A stretch of 38,530 bases of DNA from BRHc4a sp049323915 (GCA_049323915.1 JBMOPC010000118.1:1-38530); one strand, 5' to 3'; counted from the stretch's first letter, positions 25,700 to 33,045 are shown. Numbers and translations: made by a program. The notes: generated by a model from the sequence alone, not told the origin.

Positions 25700-25839
25700 A
25701 GCGTACCCTCCTGTATGCACCAGTCAAAAAACGCCTTCAGATAGACAAGCCTTAAATTAAACGTGGCCGGTTTGACCTGCTGAGCCATGTATTCAAGTAC
25801 GGCAGGTTTTAGCTTTTGGGGGTTGAAAGCCTTTGCGCG
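25700..25839 (-). pseudogene. N-terminal fragment of a tyrosine recombinase/integrase
   Basis: The minus strand reads FNPQKLKPAVLEYMAQQ followed by VKPATFNLRLVYLKAFFDW and CIQEGTL. This is the core-binding (SAM-like) domain pattern of phage-type integrases. The frame runs directly into the antisense of the transposase remnant, so the catalytic domain is lost. There is no independent start that gives a complete protein. Confidence 0.6.
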
Positions 25840-25917
25840 TGTCGCGGGGACGGTTCCTTCGACAGTGGATGATGCCTCCATGCTGAATATGTCAGCGGAA
25901 CCGTCCCTGCGACACGC
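25837..25917. repeat. 21-bp imperfect inverted repeat (REP-like palindrome)
   Basis: The segment 25837-25857 is complementary to 25897-25917 at 20 of 21 positions, with a 39-base loop. Each arm ends in GGGACGGTTCC, a motif common to REP-type elements in this bacterial group. One arm is within the integrase fragment's 5' end. Confidence 0.7.
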
Positions 25918-25955
25918 TCCGGGACCCCTTAAACCATTGATCTTTTAACCATAAG

Positions 25956-26951
25956 TTAATAAGTTAAGGGCCCGGCACCGTCAATCTGGTCCCGCCACCA
26001 CTGTATGGTTTTGAGAAGGCCTTCCCTGAGAGGCGTTGAAGCCTCCCAGCCCAAAACCCCGGCAACCCTCCGGGTATCGGGCACCCTCCTTGGTATATCC
26101 TCATACGCATCCCCGTAAATTTCCCCCGAAGACACCTCCCTGATGATGTACCCCCCATTCCCCGACATTTCGCCTATCATGCGACTTACCTGCAAAACGG
26201 AGGTTTCCACGGGCGATCCGATATTGAAGGTCAGCCCCGGGGCATGTGGGCTGAAGGCGGCCGCACATGTGCCCGACACCGCGTCATCCACGTATGTAAA
26301 GCATCTGGTCTGATTTCCGCCGTCATAAACCAAAAGCTCCCCGCCGGTAAGCGCCCGGAGTATCTGGGCAGGGACCAGCAGCTCGGGCTTTTGCCTGGGG
26401 CCGTACAGGTTAAAATACCTTACCACCACCGCATCGAGACCGTAGGGACCGGAGCAGGCCCAGATCATATGCTCCGCCGCAGCCTTGCTGGTGCTGTACG
26501 ACCACCGGCTTACCCCGGTGGGGCCCAGTACCCGGTCAGACTCTTCGATCCAGGGGACTTCGGGGTTTTTACCGTATACTTCACTGGTGCTGGCAAATAC
26601 TATCCTGGCCCCACTCCCTTTAATAGATCTAAGAATATTTCTTAACCCAAACAGGTTAATCTCTATCACCCTCATGGGATCTTGAATATAACGCCCGACA
26701 CCCACCACCGATGCCAGGTGAATGACAATTTCAGGCCTTGCCCGGTCAATCACACTGAAAACAAAACGCTCGTCCGCAATATCACCTTCCAGCAGGCGCA
26801 ACCTTCCACTTTCCACAAAATCAGCAAATTCATCCCGCCATTTATAGGGGGCTATATCAATACTGGAAACATCGTACCCTCTTTCCACAAGACTCTGGCA
26901 GATGTGGCTGCCAAGAAATCCGTTCCCCCCGGTTACCAAAACACTTTGCAT
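25956..26951 (-). CDS. NAD-dependent epimerase/dehydratase (extended SDR), likely UDP-glucuronate decarboxylase or 4-epimerase-like
   Basis: 331 residues. Extended SDR: VLVTGGNGFLGSHI (NAD site), VIHLASVVGVGRYIQDP, catalytic ASTSEVYG, SYSTSK with the YxxxK pair, and RYFNLYGPRQ. The SRWSYSTSK segment resembles the decarboxylase (ArnA/UXS) branch more than GalE. It is immediately downstream of a UDP-sugar 6-dehydrogenase, consistent with acting on its product. The ATG 26951 has GGTGGGAG upstream; a TTG at 26975 overlaps the upstream stop and is an alternative start. The precise substrate is not determined. Confidence 0.85.
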   Translation of the reverse strand: MQSVLVTGGNGFLGSHICQSLVERGYDVSSIDIAPYKWRDEFADFVESGRLRLLEGDIADERFVFSVIDRARPEIVIHLASVVGVGRYIQDPMRVIEINLFGLRNILRSIKGSGARIVFASTSEVYGKNPEVPWIEESDRVLGPTGVSRWSYSTSKAAAEHMIWACSGPYGLDAVVVRYFNLYGPRQKPELLVPAQILRALTGGELLVYDGGNQTRCFTYVDDAVSGTCAAAFSPHAPGLTFNIGSPVETSVLQVSRMIGEMSGNGGYIIREVSSGEIYGDAYEDIPRRVPDTRRVAGVLGWEASTPLREGLLKTIQWWRDQIDGAGPLTY

Positions 26952-26971
26952 TGCCTTTTCTCCCACCATTC

Positions 26972-28321
26972 TCAACGGGATATCCGCCTCCCCGGCGCCA
27001 AATAACTAATGCCAGCCCCTCTCATTTCCACAGGGTCAAAAATGTGCCTGCAGTCCATCACCAGGCACCCCGCCGGAAGTATTTCCTTCCAGCGCCCCGC
27101 TTCCTGCAAAAATTCCGGGTGTCCCACCATAAACACCGCCGCATGGCACCCCAGAACCGCCTGCCTCATGTCTGTCTCCACAGCGGCCATGCCCGTGGTG
27201 ATTTCCATGGCATGATTCGGCTCAACCCAGGGGTCATACGCCCGGACCACGGCCCCGGCCTCCCATAAAAGCCTGATTAGCTGTATTGACGGTGAAAACC
27301 GGGTGTCCCCGGTATTCTGCTTGAAGGACAAACCCAGGACTGTTATCCGGGCGCGGTCCATTCCCACCCCCGCCTTTTTCAGGCCTTCACCCAGTATTTT
27401 GACGATATGCCCGGGCATGCTGTCGTTTATTTTCCTCCCGGCGGCGGGGAGGTTCAGTGTCAGACCGTGTTCCTCTCCAAGATAGTGCAAAAACCAGGGG
27501 TCCTTAACCAGACAGCTGCCGCCCACACCAGGGCCGGGCAAAAGAATGTTCACCCTTCCCGACCCCTTTGGCAGAGTGTTGGCCGCGCTGATTACCTCCA
27601 GAACATCCAGCCCCATCCTGTGGCAGACCATACTGAGCTCATTGGCAATGGCTATGTTTATGTCTATCCAAAGGTTGTCGGCCAGCTTGCTCATTTCAGC
27701 CTCCTCCGGCCCTGAAACGGTAATTGTTTCCCACCCCATGCCGCGCCAGAAAGCGGAAATTTCCCGGGTGTTGTCAGGAATCAGCCCTCCCACTACAACC
27801 GGTATTGTCTCAACATCCTTTATCATCCTGCCCTCGGCCAAGCGCTCCGGGCAGCAGGCCATGGAAAAATCCTGCCCGGGCATAAGACCGGTTTTAGCAG
27901 CGAGGTATTCAGCCGATTTCCTTGTTGTTCCCGGCGGAACCGTGCTCTTTAAAATAACCGCCTTGCCTCCGGCCAAATAAGGGGAGATATCCTCAAGGGC
28001 CGATCTGAGCTGCCCTGTGTCCGGCCTGTAATTCTGATCAAGGGGTGTACCGACGCACAGCATGATAACACCCGCCTCCCCCGCCACCGAAGGGTCAGTG
28101 TGGGCGCTGAGCTTTTCAAAATCTACTACTCTGCGTACCAGGTCATCCATGAAAGGCTCCCGGATAGGGCAGATACCGGCGTTTATTTTGGCAACGACAT
28201 CCTCCCTGCGGTCTATCCCGAAAACCCTTGCCCCACGCCGGGCCAGCACAGATGCTATGGACAGGCCCACGTAGCCGAGCCCCACCACGGCGATCTTACA
28301 CCTTTCTGATGCGGAGATCAT
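26972..28321 (-). CDS. UDP-sugar 6-dehydrogenase (Ugd/WecC/WbpA family)
   Basis: 449 residues. A two-step NAD-dependent oxidation of the C6 of a UDP-hexose to a uronic acid. The Rossmann motif is IAVVGLGYVGLSIA; VGTPLDQNYRP and STVPPGTTRKSAEY are the family's central motifs. The catalytic cysteine lies in GPGVGGSCLVKDPWFL, and the C-terminal domain has VLGLSFKQNTGDTRFSPS. The GGxCxxxDPWFL form is closer to UDP-N-acetyl-hexosamine dehydrogenases than to UDP-glucose enzymes. The ATG 28321 with GGGAAGGTG upstream avoids overlap with the gene ending at 28356. It would supply uronic acids for the epimerase downstream or for the WlbA-like dehydrogenase. Confidence 0.92.
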   Translation of the reverse strand: MISASERCKIAVVGLGYVGLSIASVLARRGARVFGIDRREDVVAKINAGICPIREPFMDDLVRRVVDFEKLSAHTDPSVAGEAGVIMLCVGTPLDQNYRPDTGQLRSALEDISPYLAGGKAVILKSTVPPGTTRKSAEYLAAKTGLMPGQDFSMACCPERLAEGRMIKDVETIPVVVGGLIPDNTREISAFWRGMGWETITVSGPEEAEMSKLADNLWIDINIAIANELSMVCHRMGLDVLEVISAANTLPKGSGRVNILLPGPGVGGSCLVKDPWFLHYLGEEHGLTLNLPAAGRKINDSMPGHIVKILGEGLKKAGVGMDRARITVLGLSFKQNTGDTRFSPSIQLIRLLWEAGAVVRAYDPWVEPNHAMEITTGMAAVETDMRQAVLGCHAAVFMVGHPEFLQEAGRWKEILPAGCLVMDCRHIFDPVEMRGAGISYLAPGRRISR

Positions 28322-28355
28322 TGACAACACCTTCCCGCCAAAAACATTCAAGCTA

Positions 28356-29234
28356 TTAAAACGGGATCCGAAACCTATTAAAAAACCAGTCGTCATCCCT
28401 TTTTCTCTTTTTCATGTACTCACTTCTCTGGATTAAAACATCGCTTTCTATAACACGCCTCTCCACCCTGTGGCTGCCCGGGTGGTCTCTAATCAGTTCA
28501 ATCACCTTGGCAATCCTTTCGCTCCGGAAGTGGCTGTAAGCCATGCGGAGAAGGTTGTAATCCACATTCTCCCAGGTAACGGTATACGGATGTCTCTCAC
28601 GGAAAACATGGAGAATCTTTACACCTGGGTTAACCCCCAGGCGATATCCGAACAGCCACATTTTCAAAGAAATCTCCTCGTCCTCCCGGCCCCAGACAAT
28701 CAACCCCCGGTCAAACTGCCCCACATCAAAAAAAACCCTGGATTTTACAGCCAGGCACCCCCCCGGCAAAAGGGGGGAAGGTGACAGTTTGGGAGGCCGG
28801 GGCAGCCAGGTAAACTTCAGCTTATCATCCCAGGTAAACCCTCCGGCAACGTCATTGGGCCTGTCGTGAGGGGCAATGCCGGGACACACGGCGTCAAGCT
28901 TGCCGTCGGTAAGAGGCTCTATCAGCCTGTCAATCCAGTAATCCTCAACAAAAATATGGGCGTCACAAAAAATAAAAATTTCCCCCCGGGCGTGAGCCGC
29001 CCCGGCATTTCTGGCAAGGGCCGCACCCAGCCCCTGGGTGGTGATTAGCCGGACTACCCCGGGACTGGACTTGCCGGATAAAAACCGGCAGCAATGGTCC
29101 TGGGAGCCGTCATCCACAACCACCACTTCATGGGGAGTGGCATTGGCGGCGCTCAGCATTGATTTCACCGTGTTAAAGATGTTTACTCCCTCGTTTTTCA
29201 CCGGAATAATAACCGAAACCAGGGGGCCGGACAT
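28356..29234 (-). CDS. GT2 family glycosyltransferase
   Basis: 292 residues. GT-A fold: VSVIIPVKNEGVNIF, EVVVVDDGSQDHC, GLGAALARNAGAA and a CDAH site (EIFIFCDAHIFVED) in place of DXD; WGREDEEISLKMWLFG provides the acceptor-side ED motif. The C-terminal third is basic. The general layout is that of GalNAc-transferase-like GT2 proteins. The ATG is directly next to the stop of the upstream gene (29235), so the two are coupled. The donor is unknown. Confidence 0.88.
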   Translation of the reverse strand: MSGPLVSVIIPVKNEGVNIFNTVKSMLSAANATPHEVVVVDDGSQDHCCRFLSGKSSPGVVRLITTQGLGAALARNAGAAHARGEIFIFCDAHIFVEDYWIDRLIEPLTDGKLDAVCPGIAPHDRPNDVAGGFTWDDKLKFTWLPRPPKLSPSPLLPGGCLAVKSRVFFDVGQFDRGLIVWGREDEEISLKMWLFGYRLGVNPGVKILHVFRERHPYTVTWENVDYNLLRMAYSHFRSERIAKVIELIRDHPGSHRVERRVIESDVLIQRSEYMKKRKRDDDWFFNRFRIPF

Positions 29235-29951
29235 TCATTCCACCTCCCGGCAGGGGTGTTTTTCATACAGCTCCCGCGCTCTTTTTCTCAGCACCGGAAG
29301 AATCCTGTTATCCCTCCGGACGGAAATCTGTTTACCGTGCCATTGATAACCCGCCAGCACCTCGGGAACACATCCGAAACGGAAAAAAGCCGCCGTTCTC
29401 AACCACATATCGTAGTCCACGGTGTGGCCCAGCCTTTCATCAAAAGTCCCGGCAAGGTCAAAGCACTCTTTTTTCATCATCACTGTGCTGTTGGCAAAAA
29501 AACAGTGCTTTAACAGGGCATTTCTCAAGGATTCACAGTCCCTGAACAACGGCGGGACCAGGTAAGACTTTCTGGTCTGGCGAGCCGTGAGGTCTATGGT
29601 CACGTGCCCGGTGTAAACAAGGCCCGCCTCCGGATGCTTTTTAAAATACGTCACCTGCTTTTCAATCTTTTGGGGATAAAAAAAATCATCGTCGTCCAGC
29701 CAGGCCACCAGCTCCCCCCTGGCCTTTTTTATTCCCAGGTTGCGGGCGCTGGCCACTCCTCCGTTTTTTTTGGCAAAATACCTTAACCTCTCCGAATATT
29801 TTTTTATTGCCTCGCCTGTTTTGTCCGTCGAACCGTCATCCACCACAATTAGTTCAAAATCCCTGAATGTTTGCTCCAGGACGCTTTCAACCGCTCTCTC
29901 CAGCATCCCGGCCCGGTTGCAGGTAGGCACTATGACACTGACAAGTGGCAT
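29235..29951 (-). CDS. GT2 family glycosyltransferase
   Basis: 238 residues. MPLVSVIVPTCNRAGMLERA and ELIVVDDGSTDKT give the nucleotide-binding start; AWLDDDDFFYPQK is the metal site; HTVDYDMWLRTA is the acceptor-side motif. I use the internal ATG at 29951 because an upstream ATG (29978) has no ribosome site, though the one before 29951 is also weak. It is the first gene of a minus-strand unit of four (this gene, another GT2, the 6-dehydrogenase and the SDR). Confidence 0.88.
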   Translation of the reverse strand: MPLVSVIVPTCNRAGMLERAVESVLEQTFRDFELIVVDDGSTDKTGEAIKKYSERLRYFAKKNGGVASARNLGIKKARGELVAWLDDDDFFYPQKIEKQVTYFKKHPEAGLVYTGHVTIDLTARQTRKSYLVPPLFRDCESLRNALLKHCFFANSTVMMKKECFDLAGTFDERLGHTVDYDMWLRTAAFFRFGCVPEVLAGYQWHGKQISVRRDNRILPVLRKRARELYEKHPCREVE

Positions 29952-30100
29952 CCAATCATTCCCTAACAAATTTTTCATAAAATGTAATTCATTCTATGAA
30001 TAAACCCGGCGGGATGATACTGTCAGATGCCGGAACATCAATGGTTTTTTGCACATATATTGGAAAAAGACGGATTAAAAGTGTAAGGGGGGACTCCATT

Positions 30101-30385
30101 TTGACAGTGATTTTCACGGAAGAGGCATGGGAATACGCCAGGCAAAACGCCAGAGCAATCACAATTAACCAGAAGCATTGCAGGGGGTGAGGGGGACATC
30201 TCAGAATATCCCCCGCCGTGAGCGTGGGTAAACCTGACAACAAAGACAATTATGAGCTTCATAATAAAGAAGAGGTATATGTGTACGTTGTAAAGGGGTT
30301 TCCCGAACCCCCCCCCAAGATAATCATCCATCTTAAAAAAACCCGGAACAAAGCTCCGGAGCTGATAGCGTCAAGGAGGAACTAG
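30101..30385 (+). CDS. Candidate selenoprotein, CC/Se-motif family, UGA at codon 30
   Basis: 94 residues when the in-frame TGA at 30188 is read as selenocysteine. TTG start with AAGGGGGGA seven bases upstream (an upstream ATG at 29996 has none). The sequence before is FTEEAWEYARQNARAITINQ and then HCRG; after the UGA comes GGHLRISPAVSVGKP, DNKDNYELHNKEEVYVYVVK and a tail to TAG at 30383. This matches, from memory, the small HesB-like CC/Se-motif (seleno)protein family: a short helix, a Cys/Sec site, VxxGKPxxxxxYxL, and a VYV strand. Cys27 and Sec30 form a CxxU redox-type motif. If UGA were a stop, the frame would yield two peptides, with no reason for the conserved pattern downstream. Confidence 0.72.
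30188..30214 (+). promoter_or_regulatory. UGA codon and candidate bacterial SECIS hairpin
   Basis: Directly after the TGA (30188-30190), GGGGGA (30191-30196) pairs with TCCCCC (30209-30214) around a 12-base loop with possible extra AT/AT pairs. A hairpin at this position is required by SelB-dependent decoding in bacteria. The stem is at the correct place, although it is nearer to the codon than in the E. coli fdhF SECIS. Confidence 0.55.
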
Positions 30386-30403
30386 CTTGCCCCGGGAGGC
30401 TGG

Positions 30404-30762
30404 AATTGCGGGCCGGAATCCAGACTCCCATGCCGCAAAGCGCGGCACCACCGGCAATGAAAATCCGGGGCCGGGTGTGCGGTTTTCAGTCCGGGCTCAC
30501 AGTCCTCCGGTTGAACCGGCTCTATGCTCGTCGCTTACGGCCTGCCGGCCGCCCTCGTACGTGTGTCCATGCACTACTCGGGCTGCAACTGCGTCCTGCA
30601 ATCTGCCCGGCATTCCGTAATGCTCCTTCGTCAAGAGCCGTTAACAACCTCCGGAAACATTCGCTCCGGCCTGAAAGGTCCTCCCCCCTACGTACACTTC
30701 AGCAAGGAATCCGGCATCCTTATTCTGGATTCTGAGTCCTGAGTTCTGAGTTCTGAGTTCTA
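30404..30762. mobile_element. GC-rich 320-360 bp element with imperfect terminal inverted repeats (MITE-like)
   Basis: The left end (30414-30432) reads GGAATCCAGACTCCCATGCC and the right end, on the opposite strand, reads AGAATCCAGAATAAGGATG with CCGG next. The shared parts are GAATCCAGA and ATGCCG. The interior (30433-30720) is GC-rich, has overlapping long open frames on both strands and no convincing protein. It sits between the selenoprotein gene and the structured leader of the CAP-domain gene. I see no transposase. Confidence 0.4.
30721..30762 (-). repeat. Tandem heptamer array (TTCTGAG / CAGAACT type)
   Basis: Consecutive 7-mers from 30721: TATTCTG, GATTCTG, AGTCCTG, AGTTCTG, AGTTCTG, AGTTCTA. 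On the minus strand they read CAGAACT, CAGGACT, CAGAATC, CAGAATA, the same family as the array at 13544. Confidence 0.75.
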
Positions 30763-30800
30763 TTTTCAGTGTTTTTTGATATGCCATAGAGACATAATTC

Positions 30801-30829
30801 TAAGGTTGCTTATTAAGGCAACTTTTTTT
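30801..30829 (+). terminator. Intrinsic terminator upstream of the CAP-gene leader
   Basis: GTTGC (30805-30809) and GCAAC (30818-30822), extended by AAG/CTTT pairing, then seven T residues. It would end transcripts from the selenoprotein gene or the GC-rich element. Confidence 0.75.
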
Positions 30830-30894
30830 GTCAGCCTGCATCCAGATATTGGTTGTAGAAACATGTCGATAATTCTGCTACTATATCCTTGTCC

Positions 30895-30977
30895 GCTTAC
30901 CAAAAGTGGGATGTTTTCCCGACAACCGGAATACCGACGAAAGGATGGTGGTAAGCCGTTACGTCTCAGGCCCCTGA
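30895..30977 (+). promoter_or_regulatory. Structured 5' leader of the CAP-domain gene
   Basis: GCTTACCA (30895-30902) is complementary to TGGTAAGC (30949-30956) and encloses smaller hairpins (GGGA..TCCC around 30908-30920; CGG..CCG around 30928-30936). TCAGG/CCTGA (30966-30977) follows, then the AAGGAGGG ribosome site. This compact nested fold could be a riboswitch or RNA thermosensor. I compared it with the c-di-GMP-I and ydaO consensus from memory and found no convincing match. Confidence 0.4.
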
Positions 30978-31013
30978 CACTAATTACAAAACTTTTAAGG
31001 AGGGTTTTTGAGA

Positions 31014-31814
31014 ATGAAACGTACCGTTTCCATTAAAATCGCTATAGTTACCCTTGCCGTGTTCCTGATCACCCTGGCTATCCCCATGACGGGCGCTTTT
31101 GCCGAGGCTGTATACGGCAAGGTGGGAACTTATTCCTATACCGTAAAGAACATAGAAAGCATGCTCAGCGCCCTGGGTTACAACGCGGGAACTGTGGACT
31201 ACCGCTATGACGCCTACACCGGGGCGGCGGTCAAGGCATTCCAGAAAGATAAAGGGCTTCCGGTAACCGGGGTGGTGGATACCGCAACTTACAAAGCAAT
31301 ATCGGTAGCTTACGCCAACAGGGGCACAACACCGGCTCCGGCTCCAACACCGGCTCCGGCTCCAACTCCGGCTCCGGCTCCAACTCCGGCTCCGGCTCCA
31401 ACTCCGGCTCCGGCGCCAACCGGCCTGACAGCTGAAGAGTCCCTGCTTCTTTCTTTAATCAACCAGGAGAGGACAAGCCGTGGCCTCAAACCCTTCGGGG
31501 TGGACATGCGTCTCGTGGGAACTGCCAGGGCAAAAGCCACGGACATGGCGGTAAACAATTATTTTTCACACACCTCGCCCACACTGGGAACACCGTATGA
31601 GCAGATGGTAAAGGCCGGGATCACCGGATACTATATTCTGGGAGCCGAGAATATAGCCTTTGCCCGCTCCGTGCAGGAAGCCCACACCAATTTTATGAAC
31701 AGCGACGGACACCGCCGCAATATTCTTGACCCCCGCCACACTCACATCGGGCTGGGTGTTGTCAACGGCAGCACGTGGGGGAAAGTGGTCGTACAACATT
31801 TCGCGGGTAAGTAG
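31014..31814 (+). CDS. Secreted peptidoglycan-binding / CAP (SCP/YkwD) domain protein
   Basis: 266 residues. A signal peptide (KRTVSIKIAIVTLAVF core, predicted cleavage after AFA near residue 31) leads to a PG-binding_1 domain, about residues 35-95 (IESMLSALGYNAGTVDYRYD, AVKAFQKDKGLPVTGVVD). A proline/alanine/threonine linker of five near-identical units (TPAPAP) follows. The CAP domain (about residues 140-266) contains LLSLINQERTSRGLKPF, NNYFSHTSP, ENIAFA, and HRRNILDPRHTHIGLG. YkwD-like proteins act outside the cell at the wall; their catalytic activity is uncertain. The ATG at 31014 is 10 bases after AGGAGG; a TTG at 31008 is too close to it. It is a single-gene unit with its own terminator. 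Confidence 0.92.
   Translation: MKRTVSIKIAIVTLAVFLITLAIPMTGAFAEAVYGKVGTYSYTVKNIESMLSALGYNAGTVDYRYDAYTGAAVKAFQKDKGLPVTGVVDTATYKAISVAYANRGTTPAPAPTPAPAPTPAPAPTPAPAPTPAPAPTGLTAEESLLLSLINQERTSRGLKPFGVDMRLVGTARAKATDMAVNNYFSHTSPTLGTPYEQMVKAGITGYYILGAENIAFARSVQEAHTNFMNSDGHRRNILDPRHTHIGLGVVNGSTWGKVVVQHFAGK
31332..31420 (+). repeat. Five 18-bp tandem units encoding the TPAPAP linker
   Basis: The repeating unit is CCGGCTCCGGCTCCAACT with minor changes, in frame with the gene. Its copy number is likely variable between strains by slippage. Confidence 0.9.
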
Positions 31815-31840
31815 CTAATCAAGCAAGCAATCATCTAATA

Positions 31841-31865
31841 GACGCCTAAAGGCGTCTTTTTCTTT
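31841..31865 (+). terminator. Intrinsic terminator of the CAP-domain gene
   Basis: GACGCC, loop TAAA, GGCGTC, then TTTTTCTTTTTG. Confidence 0.9.
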
Positions 31866-32072
31866 TTGTTTTAATACTGGCTTATATCATATATTTTTAC
31901 CTGCGATGGTTAATGGTAGTAACACATCACAGTCCCTCTCCATAATATGGACCATAGGATAAATACTCCCATTTATTTGTTTATATCTATTCCAGAAAGG
32001 AGGTATTAATTGGCAAAACAGGGTTAATCACCCTTTTAGCTATAACCATACTCAAAGAAATGAGGTAAGAAT

Positions 32073-32780
32073 ATGAAGGATGTTTTTGTACAAAACAGGC
32101 AGATACCGGAAACGGTCTGCATACCTTCCATCAAGGAAGTAGTCTGCCGCTGGGGGGCAAAATGCTTCCATGATATCCACTACTCCACCACCTTTGTTCC
32201 CTTCGGGTCGGCCACTCCCATACCTATTCCGCCCGGGGCCTGCCTGCAGGGGTTGCCCACCATCACCAACTTTAGTATCGTACTTGACTCCTGTACAAAC
32301 GGGTGCTGCCGTGTACTGGTCAGCTACACCATTATAGCCATAGTTGTTGACGCCAACGGGCTGCCCATCGGGGTTATCACCAAAGTGGTGACCAACCTGC
32401 CGCTGCAGATCCCCATTTTCGACGTCCCGAACGTGCTGTGCTTCGGCCCCATTATCAACAGCGGCGCCTTTGTAATTCTGTTCCCCAGGGTATACAGCGC
32501 CACCATTACCACGGTCAACGGGGTGCTCACCGCCGTGTTCCGGGTGGAGAAGGAATTCGGCTGCTTCGAAAGCCGCAACGCCATCGTGTGCCAGCTGGAG
32601 TGCGCCCCCGACGAGCCGGCCTGCACGCCGCCCATGCCGACGCCGCCCACATCCCCCGGCTGCCCGACATTCACCACGCCCACAGTCTGCTTCGAGTTCT
32701 GCGTGGACGACGAGCTCTCAAGCCCGTACAACTGCGACCAGTGCCCGCCTCCCCAGGTGTTCGAGGACCCGGATATTTAA
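32073..32780 (+). CDS. Cysteine-rich protein of unknown function (235 aa)
   Basis: I do not recognise a family. The protein has about 17 cysteines arranged in short clusters (SCTNGCCRVL, QLECAPDEPAC, FEFCVDDE, NCDQCPPP) and a hydrophobic beta-rich middle (YTIIAIVVDANGLPIGVI and repeated GVLTAVF-type strands). A proline/threonine-rich segment lies near residues 185-200. There is no signal peptide. High cysteine content with beta-sheet repeats and no signal would suit a spore-coat or exosporium-type structural protein, but this is conjecture. The ATG has GAGGTAAG upstream, and a terminator follows the stop. Confidence 0.6.
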   Translation: MKDVFVQNRQIPETVCIPSIKEVVCRWGAKCFHDIHYSTTFVPFGSATPIPIPPGACLQGLPTITNFSIVLDSCTNGCCRVLVSYTIIAIVVDANGLPIGVITKVVTNLPLQIPIFDVPNVLCFGPIINSGAFVILFPRVYSATITTVNGVLTAVFRVEKEFGCFESRNAIVCQLECAPDEPACTPPMPTPPTSPGCPTFTTPTVCFEFCVDDELSSPYNCDQCPPPQVFEDPDI

Positions 32781-32794
32781 AACTCTACAAGCGG

Positions 32795-32822
32795 AAAGCG
32801 CCCCGGATGGGGCGCTTTTTTC
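32795..32822 (+). terminator. Intrinsic terminator of the cysteine-rich gene
   Basis: AAAGCGCCCC, loop GGAT, GGGGCGCTTT, then a T-run. Confidence 0.9.
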
Positions 32823-32830
32823 CAAGTCAG

Positions 32831-33016
32831 CTATTTCAGCACCGCGATTTCTCTCTGCAAATCCGTGTTGATCCAGATGCCGTCAAACCCCACCGGGTCC
32901 GGGTCGGCCACCGCCACGCAAATCCACTTTCCCTTGACCTGGGTCACAACCCCGTCAAAGCCGCTCTCCTCGCCGTCCCGGCGTATGAAAACCCTTTTAC
33001 CGTTCAAGAACTCCAA
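32831..33016 (-). CDS. Small hypothetical protein (61 aa)
   Basis: Reads MEFLNGKRVFIRRDGEES at the start and ends TDLQREIAVLK. The composition is beta-rich with glycine turns (GKWICVAVADPDPVG), consistent with a small SH3-like barrel, but I do not recognise a family. The TTG start is supported by AGGAGGG about 10 bases upstream. It is the last gene of nothing obvious and faces the cysteine-rich gene across the terminator. Confidence 0.6.
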   Translation of the reverse strand: MEFLNGKRVFIRRDGEESGFDGVVTQVKGKWICVAVADPDPVGFDGIWINTDLQREIAVLK

Positions 33017-33045
33017 TGTTAAAACCCTCCTCCGATTCTCCGGAC

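Noticed and set aside
25567..25881. A 104-codon minus-strand frame
   Set aside because: It joins an integrase fragment to the antisense of a transposase remnant and of the glycosyltransferase end; not a real protein.
29996..30100. Longer N-terminus of the selenoprotein from the ATG at 29996
   Set aside because: It lacks a ribosome site and the extra 35 residues do not resemble the family. The TTG at 30101 has AAGGGGGGA.
30387..30742. Three overlapping plus-strand frames (60-109 codons)
   Set aside because: They overlap in all frames in a GC-rich block with few stops, lack ribosome sites and have no domain. The block is better described as a repeat element.
30895..30977. c-di-GMP-I or ydaO (c-di-AMP) riboswitch
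   Set aside because: The conserved core segments of either class that I remember are not found, so only a structured leader is stated.
31332..31420. Tandem 18-bp repeats as a CRISPR array
   Set aside because: They have no spacers and encode an in-frame Pro/Ala/Thr linker.
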